NCBI GenBank assembly: GCA_020284085.1
Contig: JACEVL010000421.1
Location: forward strand, 330,980-394,979
Source: Aporrectodea caliginosa
Lineage: Eukaryota > Annelida > Clitellata > Crassiclitellata > Lumbricidae
Direction: 5' to 3'
DNA: 64,000 nucleotides
Made by a program: the position numbers and the translations under genes. Below the pieces are notes generated by a model. The model saw nothing but the letters and a program-made list of their open reading frames with translations. It was not told where the DNA came from and ran no database searches. This document shows, piece by piece, positions 1 to 10,060 of the stretch (position 1 is its first letter; every line of letters starts with the position of its first letter).

Positions 1-2253
1 CTATGGTGCCCTCAATGGCCTAAAGAAGCCCAAAGTTGGCCTAAACGACCTAGAAATCACGAATGGCCGATGACTGACACAATCTCTGAAGTCCTACAAA
101 ATGGTTGTCATGTTGTATACGTTCAGCATCGTGCTTGTAGGAACGATGAACTACAATGGAGATTGTCATTTTCAGTCGCAGAAATAATTTTACTTCAAAG
201 TTGGACTAAAATTCAACAGCTTGTCTATCATATGCTCAGATTCTTCTCTGAGAGAGAATTGATACAAAAGGATTGCCCAAAGGAGGACGAGGTTCTCTGT
301 CCGTATCATTTAAAGACTCTGATGTTATGGACTTGTGAAGAAATGCCGCCGGAATGGTGGAATTCCTCTTCTGTTATTGCAATCTGCTGTGAGTTGCTTG
401 AAAAGCTTTCAGAATGGTTAAAGACGGGTTACTGTCCGAACTATTTTATTACTGAAGCAAACTTATTCCATGAGTCATTTAGGTTGACAATACTTGACAA
501 AATTAAAGGCCAATTGCATAAATTCTGCAAACCTGGCATTTTATGTAATTGGTTCATGGAAAATTACATAGCTCCAATCATTCCAACACACATCGAAGTT
601 GAACATATTATGGATGTTTCAAATTGCCTGCTATCCCTCACTGAACAGCGGCAAACGTTGCATTCAGAATATTTGGATTTTCTGTTTTCGGAAGAATTTA
701 AATTTAGTAATATCTACACTCGTCGATCACTTGATTCTCAGACAATTCAACCGAGATCCATTTTAAGTTATATGCGTGCATTGAGGAAATTGAGATTGTT
801 AAGAGACGGAGGCAAGTCAATGCTACCAATGCCGGTTGATGTTTCGTGTTTCACATACTTTGATAAAACGGTGTTTTGTTTGAATACCGCATATCGTTTA
901 GGTTATGGCGAAATATCATGGAATGGCGAACTATTTGAATATGTCAAAGGAATTGTCTTGAAACCTAAAATCGTAAGGTGTAAATTCCACATATTTCCTG
1001 AAACCATAGCAGCAGAAAAAAGTCAGTGTCAATTTTTGCGAGCACATTATTTGATGGAAGGTTTAACTGGGTCAAATAGTCCTTCAGAATTTCAACTACT
1101 GTCTATCATGTCGAAAGATTTTCTTAGAAAGGCTCTGGATTGTGACGATTCTCAATCTAATTACATTGCTCCTGCAGCTGTTGTCTACCTGGCTGCTCTC
1201 CATTTTGCAGCATCAGAACATCAAATAGTGATAGACCTCTGCTCAGCAGTCTTGATGGATCAAACGGTCCATGGGGAAACTGAAACACTGAATGCAGGTT
1301 GTTTGTTCTTCATTGACGATGTTGTTAGAATCGTTGGATTTTCTCTTATTTGCAACAAGGTTAAAGAAAGAAAGAAGTTTACTGGAAGACACGTTTCCCT
1401 CGATCTTCGTCTTACGGCAAAGGTATTTGCTTACTATTTGACAGCAACATCTGCTGACAGAATTTCTAAACAATTTGAATTGAATCCTGATTTGCCTACT
1501 TCGGCATTTCCTATCGACTATTTTTTGGTGGCTTTTGCTAAACGAAAGTCATTTATTTTGATGGAATCATGCACTCCCTTGAAAGCTACTAGACAATGTG
1601 TATATCGCAGATGGGATTCTGTTATAAGAAATGCGATCTCAAGTGTGTATATCATGAATGTTAAAGAAAATCTGATTGAGTTTTTAACTGAATATGCTTT
1701 AGAAAATTTGAAATCATTCTACAGCGTGTTCCGCAAAGACTTTGGCATCCAGTGCAGCACAGTTGACTGCTATCATGCTTTGTATCTTTACAAGTGTCGC
1801 CAATACGATAAAGTGTTGCATTTATGTGAACGAATTCTACAGGAACCTGATCTGCAGAGCGATTTGAAGGAGTTTGCATTTGCGAATGTTTTGGTTATGC
1901 CACCGCTTGACTCTTTTTTCGATAGAGACGTACAGTCGTTGGTAGGATTGCATACGCTCCTTCATTTTTTATCACCCCTGAATGATGATTTGCGGAAATT
2001 TAAGTTAGCTGTGCAGTTTTTTCGCCAATATGTGCACTTTAACTCTCTTCTGAAGCATTACACCGTCAGAAGTTATCATTTTCTTGGAAGACATTTTCTT
2101 GCGAGATATTTGAAACTCAGATGTTATATCGACTGTAATCAACCTTGCACAGAAACACTGATTGAATTTGCTGCTGTGAAGTGTAATCTTCCGTTTGAAC
2201 AGTTTATTCACCGGCTTCTTCTTCAACGACATCGTAAAATTCAGAAGGCCTAA
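1..2253 (+). CDS. Mab-21/cGLR-like protein, gene A (5' end outside window)
   Basis: The frame is open from base 1, so the gene starts before the window; the first internal Met codon (70) is not the true start. The visible 750 residues begin at the CPQWP motif that closes the nucleotidyltransferase core. They continue through the Mab-21 helical domain (motifs SFSVAE, YHLKTLMLWTCEE, WWNSSSVIAICCE, CPNYF) and a long C-terminal helical region. Two TPR-like hairpins are visible there, around VVYLAALHFAASEHQ and ALYLYKCRQYDKVLHLCE. By family, Mab-21 proteins include cGAS-like receptors that make cyclic dinucleotide-type second messengers; whether this one is active cannot be judged because the catalytic part is outside the window. 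The frame is uninterrupted to TAA at 2251-2253. A candidate AATAAA lies at 2328, and the short GGCTGTAAA motif before it recurs downstream of genes C and E. Confidence 0.9.
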   Translation, partial: LWCPQWPKEAQSWPKRPRNHEWPMTDTISEVLQNGCHVVYVQHRACRNDELQWRLSFSVAEIILLQSWTKIQQLVYHMLRFFSERELIQKDCPKEDEVLCPYHLKTLMLWTCEEMPPEWWNSSSVIAICCELLEKLSEWLKTGYCPNYFITEANLFHESFRLTILDKIKGQLHKFCKPGILCNWFMENYIAPIIPTHIEVEHIMDVSNCLLSLTEQRQTLHSEYLDFLFSEEFKFSNIYTRRSLDSQTIQPRSILSYMRALRKLRLLRDGGKSMLPMPVDVSCFTYFDKTVFCLNTAYRLGYGEISWNGELFEYVKGIVLKPKIVRCKFHIFPETIAAEKSQCQFLRAHYLMEGLTGSNSPSEFQLLSIMSKDFLRKALDCDDSQSNYIAPAAVVYLAALHFAASEHQIVIDLCSAVLMDQTVHGETETLNAGCLFFIDDVVRIVGFSLICNKVKERKKFTGRHVSLDLRLTAKVFAYYLTATSADRISKQFELNPDLPTSAFPIDYFLVAFAKRKSFILMESCTPLKATRQCVYRRWDSVIRNAISSVYIMNVKENLIEFLTEYALENLKSFYSVFRKDFGIQCSTVDCYHALYLYKCRQYDKVLHLCERILQEPDLQSDLKEFAFANVLVMPPLDSFFDRDVQSLVGLHTLLHFLSPLNDDLRKFKLAVQFFRQYVHFNSLLKHYTVRSYHFLGRHFLARYLKLRCYIDCNQPCTETLIEFAAVKCNLPFEQFIHRLLLQRHRKIQKA

Positions 2254-2585
2254 TTATCATAGAGTTTACAGCGTAAATTACCAAATTAGACTTGCTTTTG
2301 TCGCTTGAGTACAGTTGAAGGCTGTAAAATAAATTTCTGACTTATCTGGTATGGTATTCAATTGTATAAATTCGTCGAAATTCTTTCAAAATTTATACAG
2401 TTGGGTAATGCTAAATCAGTGAAAAGGCAATTTTCACAAAACTGGTACCTTTACCAACTTCAGGGTCCCTTACCATATGTCCAGCTAAAACATAGCAATG
2501 GGCACAACTAGACTCTACATCCTCGCAAAATTCTCTGATAACTGAAAATATAGGCTATCGCTTTGTACTGCTTTTGAACAATAAT

Positions 2586-2795
2586 ATTTGAATTGAATCC
2601 TAATTTGCCTACTTTGGCATTTTCCTATCGACTGTAATTTATATTTGTTGGCTTTTGCCAAACGAAAGTCATTTATTTTGATGGAATCATGCACTCCTTT
2701 GAAAGCTACTAGACAGTGTTTATATCGCAGACGTGATTCAGTTATAAGAAAAGCGATCTCAAGTGTGGATATCATGAATGTTAAAAAAATCTTAG
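2586..2795 (+). pseudogene. Truncated duplicate of an internal piece of gene A
   Basis: About 210 bp match gene A at roughly 1471-1680, encoding the AFAKRKSFILMESCTPLKAT stretch, at about nine identical bases in ten by eye. The match starts and ends abruptly and contains small insertions and a stop early on. It resembles gene A far more than any other paralogue, so it looks like a recent local duplication. It lies about 330 bp past gene A's stop and is not a gene on its own. Confidence 0.85.
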
Positions 2796-2857
2796 TGATT
2801 TGTAAAGAGTGTTTCATCAGTAAACCAGATGATATTGACTAGGCTAAGTGTGCGTAT

Positions 2858-3110
2858 TAGATGATTGTCCAGCAGCAATAAGAGTGAAAGAACCAGAGGA
2901 ACAGTTTAAATTGATCCTAACTAGGGCAATATTAGAGATTACGACTATCACATCCCTGCCCATAATTTTGATCACACGATCGATTCCATAATCTTCAAAA
3001 TCTTCAATGGTACGGCCATCGGTGAACGTGCTTTCAGTTCAGCCAAACCCACTGTCTTGAATAACATTCCTTTACTTAGAAGGTCAGGCCCCAGCAGTCA
3101 CATCACCTAG
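2858..3110 (+). repeat. Dispersed repeat block, copy 1 (partner at 14934-15345)
   Basis: The sequence from GATGATTGTCCAGCAGCAAT to AGGTCAGGCCCCAGC recurs at 14934-15345, where a long (ATT)n tract splits it. The second copy can be read as a short peptide with the words ITSLLASHD and GTAIGERAFRSAKT; this copy has frameshifts in the same stretch. It could be a remnant of an unknown coding element. Both copies lie downstream of a Mab-21 gene (A and B), so the block may be part of the duplicated unit. Confidence 0.7.
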
Positions 3111-3157
3111 GCGATTACTTAAATCCAGGGTCTAGGACATTTATCCGCTGGAAACTT

Positions 3158-3250
3158 CCCACGAACATTTCCCCCGAAAATTTCCCCCCACCCGACATTT
3201 CCCCCGGACATTTCCCTCCTAGAACAATTCCTCCGGACATTTCACCCATT
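3158..3250. repeat. Degenerate minisatellite of ACATTTCCCCCG-like units
   Basis: About six imperfect copies of a 12-15 bp C-rich unit, with variants such as GGACATTTCCCCC and GAAAATTTCCCCC, stand in tandem. Confidence 0.75.
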
Positions 3251-4131
3251 GATCAGTTACCCAGCATAAATATTGATGAAAAAGTGCATTTTATTAGCAA
3301 TTTCTATTAATTATTAATTATTTAAATAGCTGTAGGCATACTAATTATCAAGTAGAGAAACGTGTAGGCTATAAACCATTTCAGAATTTTAATAGAGTCT
3401 CTAGTCAGACATCATTAAACATTCAGAACTGCAAATTGTCTGCTCTCCCTCGCAAGTTTTCCAGACTTGATCACTGCTCGAAATCCCGAACTATGTTTAA
3501 TATGTGTGCATATTCGGTCAACATTTGGACTTAGTTATAACATCTGATGAAAATAATACGGTGGAGAATGTAAATGTGGGGTAGCATTTTATCTGGCCGT
3601 TTGATCACGTTTATCTGTCGTTGGTATATTTGTATGTATGCATGGAACTACTTAATGCAACTAGGAAAGCGAGTAACCTTTTCATGCCGTATGATGAAGC
3701 AGTTTCCAGTAACTATAGAACATGATTGAATAAACTGTTATCTAAAGGCTTATAAAGTAGATAAAACAGACAAATTGTTGACGTGTCAGTGTGACGATTA
3801 GCTATGTACACTGTCCTAGGCAGATGGTAGTTTCTGCTTTAGAAACCACGCTGTGTTATAACGAAGACGTTTAGGTTTCCTCTCTTTACGAATCGCCTAG
3901 TGACTCGCCGTGCCTCTGATTCATATATTGGTGTCTGGTATGTAAGATCTCATATTAATTTTACGTACCAGACATAAGACGTCAATGTAACCTAAATAGT
4001 GTCGAGAAGTTAATTAAAATCAAAAAGTTAATTTGTTAGCAGGCAACACTCGTGTAATTACAGGGAGTCAGCGTTAATGGCAATAAGAGATACAGATAAG
4101 TGTAATCCATCATGAGAATCCATTAAAATAA
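3251..4131. other. Intergenic stretch with one arm of a spaced inverted repeat
   Basis: No gene is recognised. Bases 3788-3868 are the inverted counterpart of 6409-6484. From about 3980 to 4130 the sequence resembles 15715-15810, part of the block upstream of gene C. Confidence 0.6.
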
Positions 4132-4710
4132 TGTAGGGGTTGACTTGTGTGGCACCTTATCATTAGTGCGCCCAGACACAGACTCGGACACTCAAGCCGT
4201 AGAGGGTGTGGGATTCCAGGCCGCTGACCACTGACCGACTGACTAAGTGCCAACAGACAGATTGAAACAGACAGGCAAAGATAGATAGAGAGAGACAGAG
4301 AGACGGACTAGACACGGCAGGGATATGAGTAAGGCAGTGATTACCTTACCAAACTCGGCCTTCTTGACTGCATCGACCACCCAGCCCAGCTAAGCCTAAG
4401 CTGACTTGTCCCGTACATATAAACGCTGTCTTATTAGTAAGAGTTAGATTATCAGAGAGCAGACGATCGTGCAGAAGAGTTCAGACCGTCAGACAAGTCA
4501 GATCGAGCTGTCTAGTTTTCAGTGTTTGTTGTTACCGTCAATGTACATTGTCACTACAATAAACGATATTCTCTGCTGATCGTCTTCGATCGTCAACGGC
4601 CTTTGGGCCGGTGGCCGGGTCGACATGGCCGTGGTAACGAACAATCATCACGCCGGCCTTAGTTGTTAAGCCGCGACGACTACGACCCTCGCAACCCATC
4701 ATACCCTACA
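4132..4710 (+). mobile_element. LTR of an LTR retrotransposon (579 bp)
   Basis: The block starts TGTAGGG and ends CCCTACA, perfect 7-bp terminal inverted repeats of the TG...CA type. A TATAAAC box is at 4418 and an AATAAA at 4558, in the right order for a U3-R-U5 layout. The next bases, AGTGGTGGACATGCC, look like a primer-binding region. Only about 40 bp of internal sequence follow before ordinary flanking DNA resumes, and no gag, pol or second LTR is visible. It is therefore a deleted copy. A 5-bp AATAA is on both sides, but the right-hand boundary is ambiguous. Confidence 0.75.
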
Positions 4711-4740
4711 AGTGGTGGACATGCCAGCGTCGAACCCTTC

Positions 4741-5300
4741 AAATCCACTACAATAATAAGCCCTGCAACATTAGAAGAAATAAGCGCTGCAAGTCAATTT
4801 TAATCACATATAAGACATAATAATATCCGTGGTTTATTACATTCAACGTGGATCTCACGATGTCATTTGGGTAAACACCTGCAGAGGACCATAGGCATAC
4901 GCAGTATTGGAGACACTACAAGGTTTGCTTTCAACTGTGTTTTGCTGTTAAGCAGTAATGACTTATATATCTTTAATGTTTAGATTTTAAGGATACCAGA
5001 CATGGCTGATCTCATTTACATCAGTTTCTCCAGGTTAATTTCAATATAGTCATTACCCACTTTTTACCCGATTTACTATCGCGAGTTCGATAATGAATGC
5101 TCAATCGATCGTCGCTAGTGAAAGATGACGTCATCATAGGAAGTGTTTAAACTACGTAACCTAACGATGGTTCTACCGTCGTTACAAGAAGAAATAAGCT
5201 CAAAGTCAATTTTACGCACATGCAAGACTTAATAATGTACGTGGTTATTTACTTACAATGTGGATTTTACTGAATCTCGGTAAGAATCGCAGAGGACGGT
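4741..5300 (+). repeat. Copies of the conserved block found upstream of Mab-21 genes
   Basis: The sequence ATTAGAAGAAATAAGC followed by TCCGTGGTTTATTAC and CAACGTGGAT occurs at 4770-5040 and again, shorter, at 5188-5300. Related copies are at 6550-6720, 15837-16080, 23640-23800 and 37010-37180. In gene units C and E this block precedes the proposed non-coding first exon. Here it appears rearranged and split by the LTR and LINE insertions. Confidence 0.7.
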
Positions 5301-5315
5301 AGATGTGAACGAATT

Positions 5316-6297
5316 CTACAATTTTCTTTTCCACCCCGTCGGTGTCCATTCTATTGCCTGTTTGGAGAATCTTTCAATGTCCGATATGTGTATGTGGCCT
5401 AGCCATCGCAGGCGTGATGTCACCCCAGCATATCCTCCAGTGACTCCATAGATGTTCTCTTTCTTATATCTTCGTTCTTTATTGTAAATCCAAGTGACCC
5501 CTAGTATCCTTCTTTGCCACCGATGATGAGCAGCTTCTAATTTCTTTAAATTAGTTTTGGTCATAGGCCATGTCTCCGATCCATACATCACTGTTGTCAG
5601 GACCAAGGCTCGGTATAATCCTGTCTTTGTTAATAAGCTTAGTCCTTTGTTTTTCCATATGCTGTTCAATCTTCCAAACGTGGCATTGGCCTTGCCTACT
5701 GCCTAGCCTAATTCTGATCTCTTTGTCGCAGCTGCCGTTGCCAGCAATCACGCTTCCCAGATAGCAAAAGACCTCCACCTCTTTGTTTTTGTAGTGTTTA
5801 TTCGTAATCCAACCAATCCCGCCAATCCCGCCTCTTTCTCCACTCTGCCCGTGAGTTCATTCATTCCCTCCCACGAATCCTCCAATAGCGCTATATCGGT
5901 AAACAAAATCCAGGTCTGCCAGCCTCTCGTTTCCTTTCCATTCCAGGCCCCATATTCCCTCCTCCGTGCTTCGTCTCGTTACCCAGTCGATCGTCAGCAT
6001 TGGTGATAAGATACATCCCTGCCTTATCCCGGTAACTATCTGAAACCATTCTCCAATCTTCCCTTCCACTCTTACCGTGCATCTACTTTCTTTATACATG
6101 CCTTTTATGATGGCTATGAGTTTTTCTGGTATTCCGTATGGTGCGAGAATGCTCCACACCGTCGTTCTCTGGACACTGTCGAAAGCCTTTCGAAAGTCTA
6201 TGAAGTTGATAAGTATGTTTGTATTTCCAGCCACGCATCTCTCTATAATCTGCCTTAACGTGAAGATCTGGTCAATGCACGCCTAACGATCCTTTAC
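5316..6297 (-). mobile_element. Degenerate LINE: reverse transcriptase C-terminal half
   Basis: Read on the minus strand the conserved RT words appear in order in several frames: CIDQIFTLRQII, FIDFRKAFDSVQR (motif A), GIRQGCILSP (motif B), LADLDF with a ruined ADD box (motif C), FCYLGSV, LVLTTVMYGSETW and RWLGHI. Frameshifts break it around 5770-5850 and 5650. The element is 5'-truncated near 6297. It lies in the DNA upstream of the gene B unit. It is not a functional gene. Confidence 0.9.
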
Positions 6298-6408
6298 TCA
6301 GGAGGTGAAATATTCAGTTTTACGCTTCCATTTTGCCTCAGTCAGTGGTATGTAGGAGAATTTCATGTCTCTTGAAAATTTGGTGAACTATAGTTGCTTT
6401 ATGTTATA

Positions 6409-6484
6409 ACACAGCGTGGTTTCTAAACCAGAAAATACCATCTTCCTAGGACAGCACATAGCTAATCGTCACACTGACTCCCTG
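6409..6484 (-). repeat. Right arm of a spaced inverted repeat (partner 3788-3868)
   Basis: The reverse complement matches 3788-3868 with few differences, including the shared runs GTGTGACGATTAGCTATGT and AGAAACCACGCTGTG. The 2.5 kb between the arms holds the LTR and the LINE. A shorter third copy is at about 13355-13385. Confidence 0.75.
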
Positions 6485-6725
6485 TAATTATAGTACTTTC
6501 GTATTCCAATGAAAGATTATTAGGCTCTAGGCTCAGTGCCTACTGTGCCTATAGGATAAAACGGTCCGTGGTCTTAATAATGTCTACGTGGATAGCCTAT
6601 TTGCTTTCAATTTGCCATCTGGGTTAGAATTGCAGAGGACAATAAGCGCTCGGTAGATGAGACATCATAAGGTTCGCTATCAACTGTGTCTTTCAATTAA
6701 GCAGTAATGACTTGCATTTTAATTA

Positions 6726-7044
6726 GTAGAACAGATAATTGCAGTTGCAGCAAGTGGGCTATAAGAAAACCGATGTATTTTCCTTGCGATTTCCTGCGTC
6801 AGAGCACTGTTTAGCTTCATTAACACATAGGCCTGGTGTTGCTTTTCTTTTTGGCCTCCTTTCCTGTTATGAATAATTGATCATAACTTTAGGCGGCTGT
6901 TTGTAGGCTATTAAAGGAATCGTATTGAGAAAACTGCAGTTGCTGTATATTTCTTGTTTTTAATCTTACTGAATGGATTAAGTTCAACTCCTTGATTTCA
7001 TTCATTGACACCTCTTGAAATACTAGCATCGCATAAGCCATAAG
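6726..7044 (+). other. Putative non-coding first exon of gene B unit
   Basis: This is one of four homologous blocks, each upstream of a Mab-21 gene. Shared words include CAGATAATTGCAGTTGCA, AGTGGGCTA, AGAAAAC, TTTCCTGCGTCAGAG and, nearer the end, GAGAAAACTGCAGTTG. The block stops at AAG followed by GCAAGT, a GC-type 5' splice site at the same aligned place where units C and E have GTAAGT. The proposed intron would run to the gene B coding exon about 3 kb on. No long reading frame is conserved, so I read it as a 5' UTR exon with its promoter; expression data were not available. Confidence 0.6.
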
Positions 7045-7187
7045 GCAAGTTATTTTTTATTTTAAGAATTCAAAGTTGCTACAAAATAAATGATATATGT
7101 TGCTACATAGGCCATTACTATGTACATCATTTGTGTATTTCGATATTTCTGTTCTGATAGAGATATGATTTATGCTGTAGTATTCAT

Positions 7188-9960
7188 TTCATTCATTCAT
7201 AAATTTATATAGCGCTCCTTCCAGAGGACTACTCAGAGGCGCTTTATGAAATGAAATAATGTAAAGTTGGTTTTAACAAGATTCAGTGACAGTCTGTTAA
7301 CCTTAAACCAGTCGGCTATGAAACTAAATTCAAGATTTGCTATATCAAATAGTTGACCTAAGAGAGAAAGACACCGGTTTCAACAACAAATAATAGGCCT
7401 ACATATATTTCAGGAAAGAGGAGGTCATCGATAGGTCGCTTGTATATAATAGAAATAATAGAGGACCCAATAGGCCTATCAACCTCTGAGGAACTCCACA
7501 GAAGATATTCAGGATGGGAGATTAAACTATTTAAAGTAAACATATTGGATCCTATTGCTAAGGTAGGCTTAATCCATAAAACATGATTGATTAATTCCTC
7601 GAAGTTCATAGCATTTAACTTTACTTGATAGTATATTATGGTTGACCGTATTAAAACTTTGAAGAATTTGTTATGCCCCATTGCATCTACGATGTTCGAT
7701 TGCACGTCCAACAAGGCTATATCATTTAAGAGACCTCGCTGTAAATAGACTTGGGAGTCACTTTGGTCAGCCAATCTGACCCCACTCGACCCTAAAGTGA
7801 CTTGAGGTCGACTTGAAGTCGACAACTTGGAGTCAAAACGACTTGACCCGACTTGGCAGAAAAACAACCAACTTCCGACTTAAAGTCGACTTCTGACATG
7901 GTAATTACGATTACGTACGGCTAATAATACAAAATGGATGCCAATTTGCCTGGCAAGCATTATAATTTCTTATACTAATGAGTAATGAGATCTCAACACC
8001 TGATGAATAAAATTGCTTATTAGGCCTATTTTAAGCTGTTTGTGTTTGTGCTTGAACAGTTTTGTAATACTCTAATGGGTTAACAGAAGAACCTGCAGAG
8101 ACCGCGGACTGGTTGCACAGAATGGCGTTTTATAATGACACAGTTTAATTCTGTTGTCATAATTATTTGGCCACTACGTCATTCAAATAGCATTGCATGC
8201 GTATCATCCTACAGTACTACCACTCACCGACAATAAAGTCGATCATTGTCTAATACAACAGTTTTTCCGTCTGCAAACGACTAATGCAGTGCACCAAAGT
8301 AGCGCAAAACGATCGATTGATTAGTATGAGATCCAGATTTCTTTGGGTCGAATTCACTGACGACTAAAACTTCATTGATTTGCGCGCGTTCAGCTCTTGA
8401 TAAGGCAGACTTGCTAACATTTATATTAACATTTCGATTCACCAGTTTTATGAAACGTATGTGTGACGCTTTAACATATAATAACTCATGATATAGATAA
8501 ATCGACACCGATAAAAAATAAGTAGGCCTAAGTAACTGCTTAGCCCAACCGCCGCAACCGGCGTCGATAATACAAAATAATATCGCAGTACTGTTCTGCA
8601 TTTTTGAATATTTCTTCTTACTCTTTCAAATGAGATATAATATATATATCTTCGTTTATTAGAACCAAACCGCAGCTCAGTACATGCAGGTTAAATGCAT
8701 TAATATAGGAAAAGGAAAGAGGTTGAAAAGGCCTGGGCATTGAGATGAAAATCAACTTTTATCTTCAACACTTCAATTAAATGTACAATTGTACATCGTC
8801 AACATAAATCAACTATATTTCTTAACACTTCACTCTCAATGTACAGCTCTATCCACTGTATTAAGACAACTGCATTATTCAAATCGACTGTAATCATTAC
8901 TAACCTTTCCCGCGCTATTAGGACGTGCTCAGTACAAGCTATAATTATTCAGTCAATGTTTACATAAGAAAAGCGGCGCTGACCGCCCGCTCAACAAGTT
9001 CATGTTTATACATATATACAGGTGTATTGTCATGACACAACCCTAACACACTATAGGCTAGGTCTTTACAACGCTTGCACTCTAAAAACACTACAAAGCT
9101 GCTTAAATGCTACCGTGGCCTCACGATCATCAGTGTGTCGAGATAAATTGAAATTTGTTTGTGTTCCAAGTCGGTTTAAGTCGACTTGTGTAGAAAACAA
9201 CTTGAGGTCACTTTTCTGTACAAATTCGACTTGGGGGTCAGTTGCGCTAAGCATAAACGACTCGACTCGACTTGGGATGCCCAAGTCGACTGGGGTCGAC
9301 TTATTGGGGTCGACTCCCAGGTCTAGCTGTAAACCATATTTTGTAGGTGACAGAAGGCACTATTTTCAAGATATTCCGTAACTCTATTGGACATAAGTTT
9401 CTGAAGTACTTCGAGAAAAAAGGCAAACGGATATAATTGGTCGGTGATTATTTCGTTTATTTTCTTCACCAAATTTGTAAATGGGTGTAATATTGGCAAT
9501 TTTAACTTCAGCTGGAACCTGACCAGTAAAAAAGAGGAGTTTATCATACTGGTAAGAGGGGCAGCAATAGCTGTTATTGATAGCTTAGCAAGAGCGGAGT
9601 TGATATCGTCAGGGCCCGTTGATGGAGATGCTCATAATAAATTAGTGACATCAATGACCTCCATTTTGGATGTGGAAAGTATGCCGATAGAGCATACATG
9701 TAGAGGGTTAGGTATGAAGTGCTCATACGAAGTATTTGTTTAATGTGAGAAGTCAGGGTTGCTCCAATTGTAGTGAAATATCTATTAAACGCATTATAAA
9801 TTTCACCTGCGTCCTGTACAAATAAAAAACAATGCATGAGACATGAATCTTCTTTGGCTTTCAGAATTTGTTTGATTATTATCCATATTTGGGTGATATT
9901 ATCGCCACAGTGTAGAAAACAATCAGCATAGTAGCGTGATTCACTATCATTTATAATAAC
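7188..9960 (-). mobile_element. CR1/L2-like LINE, degenerate, split by a hAT insertion
   Basis: Minus-strand reading, 5' to 3': a pre-RT segment with AFNRYFTTIGATL (about 9790), ANITPIYK and NNHRPI (about 9480), LMSNRVTEYLE (about 9390), then TKYGLQRG, interrupted by the hAT element at 7746-9325. It continues as ALLDVQSNIVDAM (about 7690), LSNRIQYVYF, then GVPQ and LLGPLLFLLYTSDL (about 7440). The 3' end at 7188-7250 has the AGAGGCGCT-containing terminus followed by ATTC repeats. Several frameshifts and stops make it inactive. It lies in the proposed intron of the gene B unit, ending just before gene B's conserved upstream sequence. Confidence 0.85.
7746..9325. mobile_element. Non-autonomous hAT-like DNA transposon (1,580 bp)
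   Basis: The ends are TAGACTTGGGAGTC and its inverted partner GACTCCCAGGTCTA, with one mismatch in 14. An exact 8-bp target-site duplication GCTGTAAA lies at 7738-7745 and 9326-9333. Both ends carry many copies of the palindromic core AAGTCGACTT. Removing the element and one TSD rejoins the surrounding LINE coding sequence (TKYGLQRG...). No transposase is recognisable inside, and the short open frames within it are not credible genes. Confidence 0.9.
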
Positions 9961-10060
9961 TTTAAAAAAAAATAATTATGATGGCACCTATGATAGTGTT
10001 GGCGAAGAAATTGACAACGAAAATGATGCTCTTCCAGAAAGATTTTCATTTTCATTTACG

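Noticed and set aside
4132..4752. A solo LTR with perfect TSD
   Set aside because: The bases right after the LTR do not repeat the left flank; some internal sequence follows, so the structure is a deleted element with an uncertain right edge.
8281..8601. A 106-codon minus-strand frame
   Set aside because: It lies inside the non-coding part of the hAT element and has no family features.
9022..9381. A 119-codon frame
   Set aside because: It crosses the end of the hAT element into LINE sequence, so it is a chance fusion.
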